From assembly GCF_030463565.1 (NCBI RefSeq), contig NC_134675.1, positions 11,801,862 to 11,865,861 on the forward strand: a stretch of DNA of 64,000 nucleotides, given 5' to 3'. Positions 47,591 through 59,869 of this stretch are shown here, in pieces; the stretch's first letter is position 1, and each line of letters begins with the position of its first letter. The stretch is from Pelecanus crispus (taxonomy: Eukaryota; Chordata; Aves; Pelecaniformes; Pelecanidae). The notes beneath the pieces were generated by a model, which saw only the letters and a list, made by a program, of their open reading frames with translations, ran no database searches and was not told where the DNA came from. A program made the position numbers and the translations under genes.

Positions 47591-48140
47591 TTCTAGGAGA
47601 CATGGTCAAAGCTCCCTACCTATAAATTCACAATCACCACCTTCATACCTTTCACAACATTACAGAATCTTATTATCATTTCCTGAGGCTATGCGAGTTC
47701 TATCCCCATTAGGAGCAGAGATATGATTACCTTGAACCAGGAAAAATCCTCAATTTCAAGTGGCATACAGAAATCTCAAGAACAGTTTCATGAAGACAGG
47801 AGAAAGCAACCAAGATATCCTGTATTCTCACTTGTTTCTTTTTTATTCTGCTTTCCATCCCTGATAATAAATAGCTGAAGGGTTGATGTTCGTATTTCAC
47901 TGTTCAAGTTTCATATTAGCCTTTCTAGTTTCTCTCAGCCTAAAATGTTAACTGCATTCTTAGCATCATCTTTTTTTTATCCAAACTATGCCTTTTTTCA
48001 CCTTGTCCCATCTTTGTTAGATTTATGCAGATATCATGCAAGGTTACATTATTTCCTTTGTGCGCATTATTCATAAAGATTAAATTAAGGTAAGTTTCAC
48101 TCATAGTTTATTAAATTCACTGCCTTCCTCTGTCTTGTTA
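47591..48140. other. unassigned sequence before the gap
   Basis: AT-rich, no gene recognised. Confidence 0.45.
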
Positions 48141-48340
48141 NNNNNNNNNNNNNNNNNNNNNNNNNNNNNNNNNNNNNNNNNNNNNNNNNNNNNNNNNNNN
48201 NNNNNNNNNNNNNNNNNNNNNNNNNNNNNNNNNNNNNNNNNNNNNNNNNNNNNNNNNNNNNNNNNNNNNNNNNNNNNNNNNNNNNNNNNNNNNNNNNNNN
48301 NNNNNNNNNNNNNNNNNNNNNNNNNNNNNNNNNNNNNNNN
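48141..48340. other. assembly gap, 200 N
   Basis: Exactly 200 Ns, a round number that suggests a placeholder of unknown true size. It falls between the ERV and ARRDC3, so missing exons (RASA1 exon 1, ARRDC3 5' exons) could lie in it. Confidence 0.99.
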
Positions 48341-49072
48341 ATGTATGCATTGTGAAGGGAAGATTTATACATAGAGGAGTTACCAACATGGAAATTAGCT
48401 AAAACACAAGTTGCAGGAAAATTGAATATAAAGGAACAGAAAGAGTCTGGAAATAGATGAAAGAAGGGAGGCAGGAGGAGCCTTTTACTGTAAAAGCCAA
48501 GCGCTGAAGTCATTAAGGTTAAAAAAAAGTTGGCAGAATATTAGACTGATACCTAATATTAAGGCTAATAAACAATCTGCTTATTGAAGGGGCTGGCTTT
48601 AGCAGAACCTGTAGATGATAAATGCTTTTTATGGATCAGTTTCAGTGAATAGCACAGGGCTTTATAGTAGATATTATTGGAACACTGAAGATGACCCATA
48701 TATATGGAGGCTTTTAGAAGTCAATTTAAGGTTCAGATGAAAATCTCATCTATAAGAAGTGATAAGGATGATACCAATATTCCCTTGAGTTGGAAGGGAT
48801 GTTCAAATATGAAAGAACAAAACAGTATATGTGAATATGGAATATTATGTTTGAGATTAAATAGATGACCAGTAAAATAGCACAAGCGTTGATTAAAACA
48901 CTAAAGTTCTTTTCAAGTGACTTGAAGGAATAACTATGAAGCCATCTTTGATAATACTGAAAAAATGAAGGCTGGTAATAAAAGGCCTGAAGAACACCAG
49001 TTTGACACTGCTTCCTTACTGTTTCTTGCTATTTTGTATCCATAGAATATTTTTAAATTTACTTAAAACAAA
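48341..49072. other. unassigned sequence after the gap
   Basis: No exon or known repeat recognised. Confidence 0.45.
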
Positions 49073-49077
49073 ACCAA

Positions 49078-49836
49078 TGTGGCTGGCTGCCAGCCTTCCA
49101 TGCAGTTGTTCTCTCATTCCCCCTCATCAACAGGACAGGGAGAGAAAAATAAGATGGACAAGCTTGTGGGTTGAGATAAAGGCAGTTTAATAAGAAAAAC
49201 AAAAGCCGTACACGGAAGCAAAGCAAAAATAAGAATTCATTCACTACTTCCCAATGGCAGGCAGATGTCCAGTCACTTCCTGGAAAGCAGGGCCTCAGTA
49301 TGCGTACTGAGGTTGCTTGAGAAGACAAACACCGTAACCATGAATGTCTGTGTCAGCCCTATCTGTCGCCATCGTCCCTGTGCCCGCCGCCCCCCCCCCC
49401 CCCCCTTTCAGTTTTTATTGCTGTGCATGACATCATAGAATCATAGAATGCTTTGGGTTGGAAGGGACCTTGAGAGATCATCGAGCCCAACCCCCCCTGC
49501 AGTAAGCAGGGATTGAACCTGTGAACTTGGCATTATTAGCACCATGCTCTAACCAACTGAGCTAACCCGGCTGGTCATATGGTATGGAATATCCCTTTGG
49601 TCAGTTTGGGCCAGCTGTCCTGGCTACCTCCCTTCCCAACCTCTTGCCCACACCCAGCCTAATTGGCCTTTGGGAATGGGGTGTTGGAGAGAGAGCCTTG
49701 ATGCTGTGCAAGCACTGCTCAGCAATAGCTAAAACATTGGTGCGTTATCAACACTGTTCTAGCCACAAATGCAAAGCACAGCACTATATGGGCTGTTATG
49801 AGGAAAGTTAACTCCATCCCAGCCAGACCCAGTACA
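49078..49836 (-). mobile_element. solo LTR, family A relative, with SINE inside
   Basis: Perfect 5-bp repeat ACCAA on both sides (49073-49077 and 49837-49841). It carries 'gttgagataaaggcagttta' and 'tatggaatatccctttgg'. A C-rich run lies near 49390-49405. The SINE at 49438-49573 interrupts it at the 'catgacatcata|tgg' site. Confidence 0.9.
49438..49573 (-). mobile_element. tRNA-Ile-derived SINE with CR1 tail (TguSINE1-like)
   Basis: Read on the minus strand: a tRNA-like head with A box TAGCTCAGTTGG, an anticodon loop CTAATAA (Ile AAT) and B box GGTTCAATCCC (one change), then a CR1 3' tail ('gggttgggctcgatgatctc') ending 'attctatgattctatg'. About 136 bp. The shared tail would let CR1 machinery move it. 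From recall such tRNA-Ile/CR1 SINEs are known in passerine birds. A short repeat of tcata flanks it. Confidence 0.88.
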
Positions 49837-49841
49837 ACCAA

Positions 49842-50998
49842 ATACAAAGCAACGGGGGGGGAACCAACCAAGATGCTGACTGGCCTTACTGATTTTGCCT
49901 TAAAGGATACTGGGGCAGGATGAAACATTGAAGACTGATTAGAAAATCCTTTCATTTGTGTTAAGAAAAAAAAAAAAAAGTAAACATTTCAGATGTGCAA
50001 ATAGAGATGTCCAACCTGTAGTAGAAAGAATCATCCTAGTATAGAAGCTAGGGAATGAAGCTTTGCCCATAATTTATCTTTTATTATGATGCATTTCAAA
50101 CATGGTGCAATATAAAAATTCTTCCTTTGAGATTAAAGGCAAAAAAATGTTAGGAAAAGACAAGTTACAGTTAACTGGACATGACTGGAATATAAAAATC
50201 TCATGTCCTTCATCTTATGATGTTGGGGGGTGGGGTGGGGAAGAGGAGGAAAAAAGGGTAATGCCGAAAGGTTTGGAGTCCCTTTCCACATCTCTTCCCC
50301 ACCCCCCCCCCCCCCCCCCCCACCCCCCCCCCCCCCCCCCCCCCAACTCCCCAAAAGGACTTCCTTTTGTCTTTCAGCATTCAGAGCAGAATAGTCTTTA
50401 TCTTGTTTTAGACATATAAATATTTTAAGATGGCCTCATCAGGGTAAAGGAAAATTAGAAGATGCTCAAAATAGCCTCTCTATTCAGAACTCTAAATTGA
50501 AATATTTAACTACCGTACTTAAGGCAAAACAAACTACAAAAGCGCTCAGTTACAGCTGAAATAAACCACTGAGATACCAGCCAAGTAAATAATACACAAT
50601 TATTTACAGAATACAACGTCCAAACCAATAATTGGATGGTACTAATGCTAATTTTATTTGGTGGCCTTAATTTGACCTTAAAAGGGCATGCTTTGTTCTA
50701 TACTTGGAAGTGGCCTCTTAAGTCTAAAGGAAATGTGTACTCTTCTGGCATTTTCTAGCACAATTCTTTAACTGATTCTTAAAACTTCTACAAAACTACC
50801 ATTGGATGAATTGGAGATGATATTTTCTCCCAACTTTAATCTTACATTTTTCTGAGATATGGAAACTTTGCAAATAAGTTATGCTTATTATGATGCACTA
50901 AAAATACAGTTCTACGTACTAATTCCTAATCTGATCAATTGTATCGTTACTGGAAAGAGAAAAAAAATTTACTCAACTTTGACCTTTGTCCTGCACAG
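49842..50998. other. sequence upstream of the first ARRDC3 exon seen, with a long C tract
   Basis: No earlier ARRDC3 exon found. Poly-C at 50297-50344 (broken by single A residues). Confidence 0.5.
50297..50344 (+). repeat. poly-C tract
   Basis: About 48 nt, almost all C. Confidence 0.95.
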
Positions 50999-51146
50999 AC
51001 CACTTGCTACCTCATTCGAAGGCAGACATGGCAGTGTGCGCTATTGGGTGAAAGCTGAATTGCATAGGCCTTGGCTTCTACCAGTAAAATTAAAGAAGGA
51101 ATTTACAGTCTTTGAACATATAGATATCAACACTCCTTCATTACTG
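50999..51146 (+). CDS. ARRDC3: ARRDC3 exon: end of N-terminal arrestin domain
   Basis: 148-nt exon reading (T)PLATSFEGRHGSVRYWVK, AELHRPWLLPVKLKKEF and TVFEHIDINTPSLL. Acceptor 'gtcctgcacag', donor gtaaga. The VRYWVKAELHRPW core is typical of alpha-arrestins and agrees with ARRDC3 rather than TXNIP, from recall. Ends in phase 0. Confidence 0.93.
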
Positions 51147-51579
51147 GTAAGAACTGACAGAATTACTCATTCTTTTTCTGGCATTAAAAAATAACAAAGT
51201 ATAATAACCGAAACAACATCAACATGCAGTTTTACCTAATATTTATTTGCTAGTTTAACCACAGCTCTTTTTTTAAGTATTATATCAGTTTAGCAACTCT
51301 AACTGCTGGTATTTTGAAGGCTAAGTTATCCTGTGCTTGGAGTTGCTTGATTCATATGATACATAAAATGCATTTGTCAATCTAAATTGATACTACTACA
51401 TTGTAGAATCTCATTAAGGAAGAAAATTTGGTGAACTGTTCCTCTTCAATTACAAATAAAGAATAGATAATCTGTGGAAGGAACAGTGCAACTCTTAATA
51501 TTTTAGTGAGGGACTGCTAACTTCAAAATGCAAAAGCAAAAATTTACTGCAGTGCATAATTGAGAATTTCCATATGGAT

Positions 51580-51599
51580 AGTTTTCCATATGGAAAACT
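51580..51599 (+). repeat. 20-bp perfect palindrome in ARRDC3 intron
   Basis: agttttccatatggaaaact is its own reverse complement. Two more CATATGG-type sites flank it (51571 and about 51603). Confidence 0.9.
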
Positions 51600-51876
51600 C
51601 CCATATGGGGAGAAATTATCACAATCCCGTATAATCCTTTCCTGAAATTTCATTTTATTAAAATAACTTTAATATCACAACTGCTTTCAATGAGGATTTG
51701 ATTTCATTCTGGCCTAAAATTCCGTTCTTCTATTCCTTCCTCAAATTTTAATCTAGAGGGGAAAAAAAAATGTAGAAGTCCATTGAAATAGGTTTCTTGT
51801 GTGTATGGGTGAAAAATAAGGCTTTCAAAGGGACCTTGCACAAACTCCATTAAAACAAAGGTGTCTCATTTGATTT

Positions 51877-51966
51877 TAATGGGCTTTGGATCAAGCCTTA
51901 AATCCTGATGTTGTGTAACATAATGGGCTTTGGATCAAGCCTTAAATCCTGATGTTGTGTAACATA
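51877..51966 (+). repeat. 44-bp perfect tandem duplication
   Basis: Two identical 44-bp units side by side, each containing 'gggctttggatcaagcctta', in the ARRDC3 intron. Confidence 0.95.
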
Positions 51967-52393
51967 AGTCTTTTTAATATAGATCAAACAGGATCATTCA
52001 GAAACCAAGGAAATAGCAGGAGTCAAGATTACAGTAGTTTAGCTTAGTTATTTTGTTTCTGAAATACAGCTTAACGGAAAGTACAAAGATGTTCTAACTT
52101 ACTGTTAGTTAAATGTAAAGCTCTGCAACAGTATGTTGGGATGTGTAGGCTGCAAAGCTTTTTTAAGCTATACAGTATTTATTTTTAGTATTAAAAACTG
52201 TTTTAAGTATGGCTGTCGTATGGGGGATGGCAGAAAAAGCAATACTAATATAGCAATGGAATTAGGACAAACATTGTATCTGTGTAATGCTGTTTAAAAT
52301 GCTTGAGATTTTTCCTATGAAAGTAGCTTTGTTTATCAAAATACGTAATAAGAAGCACATTATGAAAATGATTATTTTCCTGTGTTGATTTAA

Positions 52394-52561
<168 letters not shown>

Positions 52562-52786
52562 TAACAGAAGTAATTAGAGGATATGTTTTTCCTTCCCTTT
52601 TAAAGCTACAGTTTGTACTTACTGGTTTTTATATAAATGAAATGTTAAGGATATTTTTACCACCTCAGTCTGCATTTAGCAGACCTCTCAGTATACTCTG
52701 TTAACTAAGGCAGCACTACTTGTATCTCTAGATTATTGAAGGACCTTATCTATTTGTCTGGTATGTTTGTAGTTTTGGGTTGTGTT

Positions 52787-52817
52787 TTTTTGGGGGGGGG
52801 GGGGGGTGGGGGGGTGG
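52787..52817 (+). repeat. G-rich tract
   Basis: Runs of Gs broken by T, about 215 bp upstream of the next ARRDC3 exon. Confidence 0.9.
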
Positions 52818-53030
52818 GTGTGTTTTTTTCCTTTTAGAACAGCTCATTGGAATCTTGCTTCTGTTAGCATCAGTGGATGTTTTTCCTGGTAGAGCAGTGA
52901 TAGCAGCCTCTGCATTATAACAGTATACAGAATGTGACAGTTTGCTTAAGCTGCCTTGTAAATGTAAATAGAACTTGAAATTCTGTTGTGTGGGGGTTTT
53001 TTGGTTTTTTTGTTTTGTTTTTTGTTTCAG

Positions 53031-53189
53031 GTGAATCAATTCAGATCTTTGCTGAGATTGAGAATTGCTCTTCCCGTATGGTAGTGCCAAAGGCAACCAT
53101 TTACCAAACACAGGCATTCTATGCCAAAGGGAAAATGAAGGAAGTCAAACAGCTTGTTGCCAACCTCCGTGGCAATCCCAGCTCTTCTG
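53031..53189 (+). CDS. ARRDC3: ARRDC3 exon: C-terminal arrestin domain, first part (3' boundary uncertain)
   Basis: Starts after 'tttgtttcag' and reads (G)ESIQIFAEIENCSSRMV, VPKATIYQTQAFYAKGKMK and EVKQLVANLRGNPSSS. Similarity holds to the SSG position; there a weak donor gtttct begins at 53190 in a phase (one base of Gly) that would suit the expected next codon. If it is not spliced, the frame stops at TAG 53225-53227. From recall the family has GESLSSG where this has GNPSSSG, so the exon end has changed more than the rest. Confidence 0.85.
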
Positions 53190-53227
53190 GTTTCTGTCCT
53201 TGCTTTTTGTCCACTTCTGCTTGCTAG

Positions 53228-55287
53228 CCTGCTTGCCGTCCAGCCAGCTCAACTCTCACCCACGCACCAATCTAATTCCTTTCCCCATGTCTCAGTTTTT
53301 AGCAGTTCAGTCTGGTTGGGTGCCAGCTGCTTAGCCCTTCTATCAGCTCACCACCCACACTTCCTTCTACCCTGCTTCACCCATATTAGGTTGTCCCGAG
53401 TTGTCTGGGCCTGTTTCTCATCAAAAATGCCATCCACCTTCGCTTTGCTTCTCTTCTGTCTTTCTGGTCTAACACAGACTTGTTTCTAGCCATCTTATGT
53501 ATCACCTTCACATTGTATATGGTTATATATAATTTAAACTTGGAGCACTGAAGAGATTAATACAGGTTTACATTCATGGTGTGGTTAAGCATGTGCTATA
53601 AAATAAAGTTGAGATCAGTGGTTTTACATTTTTGAGAGGTCTATGTAATTTGGATTTTAGCTTAAGGATTTAGGCAACCTAGAGTCATGCTCCTTTACAT
53701 CAGACTACTGTGCAGGGTGAGATCCAGTAAAAGGATGTTGATGTATAAATAGGCAGAATTTAGGTCACCAAGTCCAAATTCAATATCCTAGAAATTCTTG
53801 ATGAGTTTTCACCCAACCTTTGGAGGAGTGCCTTTTTTTTTATTTTATTTTATTATTTTTAAGTTTATTGGGTACCTAGATTTGCACTTTCATATATGCC
53901 TGGAACTGTCCCAGCCTCTACATGACCAAACACTGCAATCATGCTGAAGTCCACTCGGAATTCAGAAATTATGTGGTGTTCTGCTTTGGTCCCTTTAGGG
54001 GCTTTATCTAGTATGAGTTCTCACCACGCACTTGATAAATCTGCAAGATAGGATGTGATGCACAGTGATTGTGAGAGTAGCCAGAAAAACTTGCAATGAT
54101 TTCCTGACTGATGAATTGATAAACTATTGTTAATAGGAAGATTCAGATTTTTTTTCATATCTCTTTACAGACCATACTGACTTGTTAGCTGATTTGAGGT
54201 GGAGATACTGTTTACCCCTCCTTTTGAAGCTGTTCCATTGTACAGAAAAGAATGGTCTAGAGATAGTATAAAAGTAAATGTTACTTTTCTGTCTAGTGGT
54301 TAAGGAGTTCATATCAAAGTAAGAATCTGGAAAGAAAAAGCCTACTCCAGGACCATTTCTATATTTCATGCAGTGAATGGAAAATGTAAAATATACTTAA
54401 AAAGTTCTCTTAACAGAGTCATTTTTTATCATCCTGTGTTGTATTTGGTTCTCAATCCATCCATAAAAATGAGAGGAATAAATTTCACTTTTTCATACCT
54501 GTTATAAGGATACATCTGTGAAATACTGTCATGTTATGGTGTTGAACGTTGACATATGTCATGTTACGGTAATGTGGAACTCTACACTGCAACACTGAGA
54601 AACTGCTTTCAGAAGTCCTAGATATAGAGAGGTCTACTGAGCTTTGTTTTGATACAGTCTGCACTGGAAAGGCTGTTCAATTGTTAGTCTTATGGCAGAC
54701 TGAAGAGAAAATGTTAATAAATAAGCTTATTTTGGATTTAGTTTTATAATGGAGAACAGTATCATCAATAATGTAAATAAACATGGAGTTTGTGAAAATA
54801 GTTCCTAAATCTGAAATAATCAGAAGTTAGAAGCAGTTTCCCCCTTGTCTAACTTGTATCCTTGCAGAATACTTTTAATTAACAAGAATGTGCACAATTA
54901 AGAGCTGTATTTCTGAAAATACTGATCATTCTATTTTCAGAAGATGCATAAATATGTAACAAATAATCAAATTAAAACTTTTTGTTTGCAACTTTTTAGT
55001 TAAATGTATTTTCTTTTTATTCTAAAGATTTGCTAAGTAATAATTTAGAGTAATTTGAGTTCTGACGCTTATTTACAATTAAAAATAGAATTCTAAGTTG
55101 TGTATTAAATCACTTAAATTGAATGTTTCCAAGTTTTGGTTTGAGGAAAATAATTGCTAGTGCCGTTCAATTGAGAAAAATGAACAATTAAACACATACT
55201 TAGATCAGTCTTTTCTGGAAAATGCCACCAAAGGATAAGCTTACAGTTGCAGTCATCAATATATAAGCATGTGCTTGAAAGAGCATG
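53228..55287. other. sequence after the last ARRDC3 exon seen
   Basis: AT-rich, intron-like. The next ARRDC3 exon (the WNGKLLKIPPV region of the family) was searched for by eye and not found. Confidence 0.5.
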
Positions 55288-56643
55288 GAGCCTTACCTCT
55301 GTGCCTGGGAAGATCATGGAGCAGATCTTCCTAGAAGCTATGCTCAAGCACATTCTATGGAAGATGGGGAGGTGATTTGAGACGGCCAGCACGGCTTCAC
55401 CAAGGGCAAGTCCTGCCTGACCAACCTAGTGGCTTTCTATGAAGGAGTGACTGCATCAGTGGACAAGGGAAAAGCAATGGATGTCATCTACTTGGATTTC
55501 TGTAAAGCGTTCGACACAGTCCCCCACAGCATCCTTCTCTCTAAATTGGGGAGATATGGGTTTGATGGGTGGACTGTTCGATGGATAAGGAATTGGCTGG
55601 ATGGTCGCATCCAGAGGGTCGTGGTCAATGGCTCGATGTCCACATGGAGACCGGTGACAAGTGGGGTCCCTCAGGGGTCCGTACTGGGACCGGTGCTATT
55701 TAACATCTTCATCAATGACATAGACAGTGGGATCGAGTGCACCCTCAGCAAGTTTGCAGATGACACCAAGCTGAGTGGTGCCGTTGACACGCCAGGAGGA
55801 CGAGATGTCATCCAGAGGGACCTGGACAAGCTGGAGAGGTGGGCCTGTGTGAACCTCATGAGGTTCAACAAGGCCAAGTACAAGGTCCTGCACCTGGGTT
55901 GGGGCAACCCCTGGTATCAGTACAGGTTGGGGGATGAAGAGATTGAGAGCAGCCCTGCGGAGAAGGACTTGGGGGTAGTGGTGGATGAAAAGCTGGACAT
56001 GAGCCAGCAATGTGCGCTTGCAGCCCAGAAAGCCAACCGTATCCTGGGCCGCATCAAAAGAAGTGTGGCCAGCAGGTCGAGGGAGGTGATTCTGCCCCTC
56101 TACTCTGCTCTGGTGAGACCTCATCTGGAGCACTGCGTCCAGCTCTGGGGCCCTCAGCACAAGAAGGACATGGACCTGCTGGAGCGGGTCCAGAAGAGGG
56201 CCACCAAAATGATCCGAGGGCTGGAGCACCTCTCTTATGAGGCCAGGCTGAGGGAGTTGGGGTTGTTCAGCCTAGAGAAGAGAAGGCTGCGAGGAGACCT
56301 TATTGCGACCTTCCAATACTTAAAGGGGGCCTACAGGAAAGATGGGGAGAATCTTTTTAACAAGGCCTGTTGTGACAGGACAAGGAATACTGGATTTAAA
56401 CTAAAGAAGAATAGATGTAGACTAGACATTAGAAAGAAGTTTTTTACAATGAGGGTGGTCAAGCACTGGAACAGGTTGCCCAGAGAGGTGGTAGAGGCCC
56501 CATCCCTGGCAACATTCAAGGTCAGGTTGGATGGGGCTCTGAGCAACCTGATCTAGTGAAAGCTGTCCCTGCTCACTGCAGGGGGGTTGGGCTAGATGAC
56601 CTCTAAAGGTCCCTTCCAACCCAAAGCATTCTATGATTCTATG
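55288..56643 (+). mobile_element. CR1 LINE, 5'-truncated, RT mostly open
   Basis: Starts in the RT ([20 protein letters not shown]); a stop at 55378-55380 breaks the first part. Then a 375-codon frame (55429-56556) with [30 protein letters not shown] and [10 protein letters not shown], ending GALSNLI. Tail 'cattctatgattctatg' at 56643. Close in sequence to the 18935 copy (same subfamily). Confidence 0.93.
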
Positions 56644-57075
56644 ACTTTTCAGCTTCCCATGCTCTGCCAGGTACACAAGAAACTGGGAGGGGGCACAGCC
56701 AGAATAGTTGATCCAAACTGCCCAAAGGGCTATTCCATACCATATGACGTCATGCTCAGTATATAAACTGTGGGGGGTTGGCCAGGGAGCAGCGATCGCT
56801 GCTCGGGAACTGTCTGGGGATCGGTCAGCGAGTGGTGAGCAATTGCATTGTGCATCACTTGCTTTGTATATTATTATTATTATTATTATCATTATTATAT
56901 TGTTATTATTATCATTACTCTTTTACTTTATTTCAATTATTAAACTGTTCTTATCTCAACCCAGGAGTGTTTCCCACTCTTACTCCTCTGATTCTCTCCC
57001 CCATCCCATCAGGGCAGGGGGAGTGAGCCAGCGGCTGCGTGGTGCTTAGTTGCTGGCTGGGGCTAAACCACGACA
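56644..57075 (+). mobile_element. ERV LTR, family A, 5'-truncated
   Basis: Starts directly after the CR1 tail in the middle of U3 ('acttttcagcttcccatgc') and ends 'ggctaaaccacgaca'. It contains TGACGTCA (56745-56752) and TATATAAA (56760-56767), plus the AAT-rich stretch. Confidence 0.9.
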
Positions 57076-57525
57076 AATAATAGTAATAATAATAATAGTA
57101 GTAGTAGTAATAATAATAACAATTGTAATGACAAAGAGAACAACAAGAGAGAGAAAAACAAAACCCAGGAAAAACAAGTGATGCCACCACTCACCAGCTG
57201 CTGACCGATGCCCAGCCAGTCCCCGATCAGTGATCACTGCCTCCCGGCCAACTCCCCTCAGTTTATGTACCGAACATGACGTTATATGGTATGGAATAGC
57301 CCTTTGGTCAGTTTGGGTCAGCTCTCCTGGGTATGCTCCCTGCCAGCTTCTTGTGCACCTGGAAGAGCATGGGAAGCTGAAAAGTCCTTGACTAGCATAA
57401 GCAGTACTTAGCAACAACTAAAACATCAGTGTGTTATCAGCATCCTTCTCATTCTAAATCCAAAATGCACCACTATACCAGCTACTACGAAGAAAATTAA
57501 CTCTATCCCAGCTGAAACCAGGACA
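57076..57525 (-). mobile_element. ERV LTR, family A, inverted partner, R/U5 end missing
   Basis: A family-A LTR in the opposite orientation, joined at its AAT-rich stretch to the end of the preceding LTR. It ends 'gctgaaaccaggaca' (the LTR start on the minus strand). The two face tail to tail. Confidence 0.87.
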
Positions 57526-58757
57526 GGAATATTTTCTGGTTTATCTTTCCCAAGAGTGCTATTTGACCACAAATCTAGTACATGCTAGGCAAAGCAGAGG
57601 CATCCTTTTGGCGCCCTCATTTCTTGTTTTCTCTCTCCTTATGGTGATATTATCAAACGCTGCTTTTACGAAAAGGGCAGGATCTAACTTTATCTTCAAG
57701 TTAAAAATTTACTGGACCTGAGGCAGAAATATTATCATTTGACCCTCAAGATTTTTGATTTTAGACCTTGATCTGATGTATGAAAACGGAGATATGTCAG
57801 TACATCTGCTAAGTGGGCCCATTGTTAGTGATGCCAGAAAAAAATCATTTTGCATTAATACCTGATCCAGGGACATATGAAATGTTTTACATGTGTTAGC
57901 AAATTCCAGTTGCCATGTAGTGTTCGTTTAGTGCTAACAGGAATCTGAGCTCAGTACCAGGCACAAAAGACAGAATCCATGACCACAAAAGTATATTTCT
58001 TGCATTTCATTTCTTCAGGAGGAAGGAGTATTCTAGTTCTTTTGAGGCAAAAAGACATGATAAAGATCTTTATTTAATAATGGAGGACCAGGCAGGAGGG
58101 AACAGGGCTAAACCCATTTATGGTGGTGTATCTGAATGGTCTTGCCTCAGTTTTTTTAAAATTAAAGCCCTCACACTCAGCACAAGCTAGTCCATTTCAG
58201 ACATGAAAATGCATGTGATTGCCAGCATACATCATCTCCAGCCACAGCAGCCAGAGAGGCTCCGTAGAAGAGGGGGCATCTACACATTGAAAATATGCAG
58301 TTTTATAACATGGAGCCCTTGAAAGCCCCTCCTTTGAGTCAATAATAAAAAACACTTTTGTCTGCCAGGCAGCTGGGCATGTGCCTGCTCCAAGCAGGGC
58401 TTGGCTGTAATCTTCACCTTTCCCATTTCCATCCCACTTGGTTCTCACCACTCCTCCTGCCACAACCACGCTCACTGCACCCTGTCAGACTCTGGCTGCA
58501 TTTCAAGGCAGGGATGGGCTTTGTTTTCGTGCGGCAGAGCAGTTGGCACACCGGCACCAGGCAGGTTGAAGCATTAGATTGACACTCAGGTAATTAAGGG
58601 TCAGCTTTTGTCTGTGTCCCAGACTGGCTGTGAAACGTAGATATTTAACCACTGTGAGCCTCAGGCCTGCCAAACAGCTCTTCCCTTCACCCACATATTC
58701 TCTGATCCATATTAAAATGTCAAGCTTGTTAGGTAAAGATCCCTGGCTTTGGTTTTG
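57526..58757. other. unassigned sequence
   Basis: No gene or repeat recognised between an LTR and a CR1 end. Confidence 0.45.
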
Positions 58758-59104
58758 TGACCTTATTGTGGCCTTCCAATACTTAAAGGGGGCCTATAGG
58801 AAGGATGGGGAGAATCTTTTTAGCAAGGCCTGTTGTGACTGGACAAGGAATACTGGATTTAAACTAAAGAACAACAGATTTAGACTGGATATAAGGAAGG
58901 AATTTTTTGCAATGAGGGTGGTGAAGCACTGGAACGGGTTGCCCAGAGAGGTAGTGGAGGCCCCATCCCTGGCAACATTCAAGGTCAGGTTGGATGGGGC
59001 TCTGAGCAACCTGATCTAGTGAAAGCTGTCCCTGCTCACTGCAGGGGGGTTGGGCTAGATGATCTCTAAAGGTCCCTTCCAACCCAAAGCATTCTGTGAT
59101 TCTA
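58758..59104 (+). mobile_element. CR1 3' end
   Basis: About 350 bp, from the RT C-terminus ([17 protein letters not shown], end [13 protein letters not shown] at 59019) through the 3' UTR to 'cattctgtgattcta'. Same subfamily as 18935 and 55288. Confidence 0.93.
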
Positions 59105-59869
59105 AGATCATGATGGACAGAGAAACAGGGGCCAAAGCTAGAATACTAAATATAGTTTAGAAGGGACATGGTTGTGTTTGATTGTAATGCCCTCTAGGGA
59201 GTCTGTGTAGTATATTGGATTTTTGGCTCTTTCCCTTAGTATACTTCCTATGGATGAAAATCCCCACTAGCTTAAAAAACATCTTAGGCAGTATTAAATC
59301 CATCATAGTTTATAACAGAGTTTCATAACCTTTTTTCTAGACAAGAAAATTGTCAGTATTCACCTTGACCCAGTCCCTGAGTGGGTTTTGGGTATTCTGT
59401 TGTTACTGTGGGTTTTTTCATTTGTTTATGGGTATATATGTGCACCTGCAGTTTTGAGACAAATATTTCAAATATGGTTTTAGTTAGTGCAAACTCCTTC
59501 AAACCTGTCTGAAGTTGGTCAACTTTACAGAGACTGTAGTTCTGTCTGGAAAGCAGATTTTCTGCATGGATGGTCTCTGTGCATACCAAATAGTAAGACT
59601 TTACTGACTTATTGGGCTACTGAATATGTGAAGCTTAACATAAAAAAGCACATGCAGTAGATCTAACCTCATGCTTCCTACAAAAGCAGATGCTCAGAAT
59701 AACTGTACTTTACATCCTCAGGAAGTCTGATACTTCTATCTAGGATTTAGATACACTATAGATGATGGATGTGTTATACAGTAACAGTGCATATGTGTAG
59801 TGGAAAACTTCTGGATTTATGGCAGCCTTTGTCAGAACACAGAACAGAAGGTGTTAGAGCAGCTGTCCC
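59105..59869. other. unassigned sequence
   Basis: No gene recognised before the long CR1. Confidence 0.45.

Noticed and set aside
48097-48513. 138-codon minus-strand frame
   Set aside because: Most of it is translation of the assembly gap.
49500-49573. A tRNA-Ile gene
   Set aside because: The B box is changed, the acceptor stem does not pair well and a CR1 tail follows, so it is a SINE head rather than a tRNA gene.
49078-49836. 5' LTR of the 41-47 kb ERV
   Set aside because: It has its own perfect target repeat ACCAA on both sides and is separated from the ERV by unrelated sequence and a gap, so it is a solo LTR.
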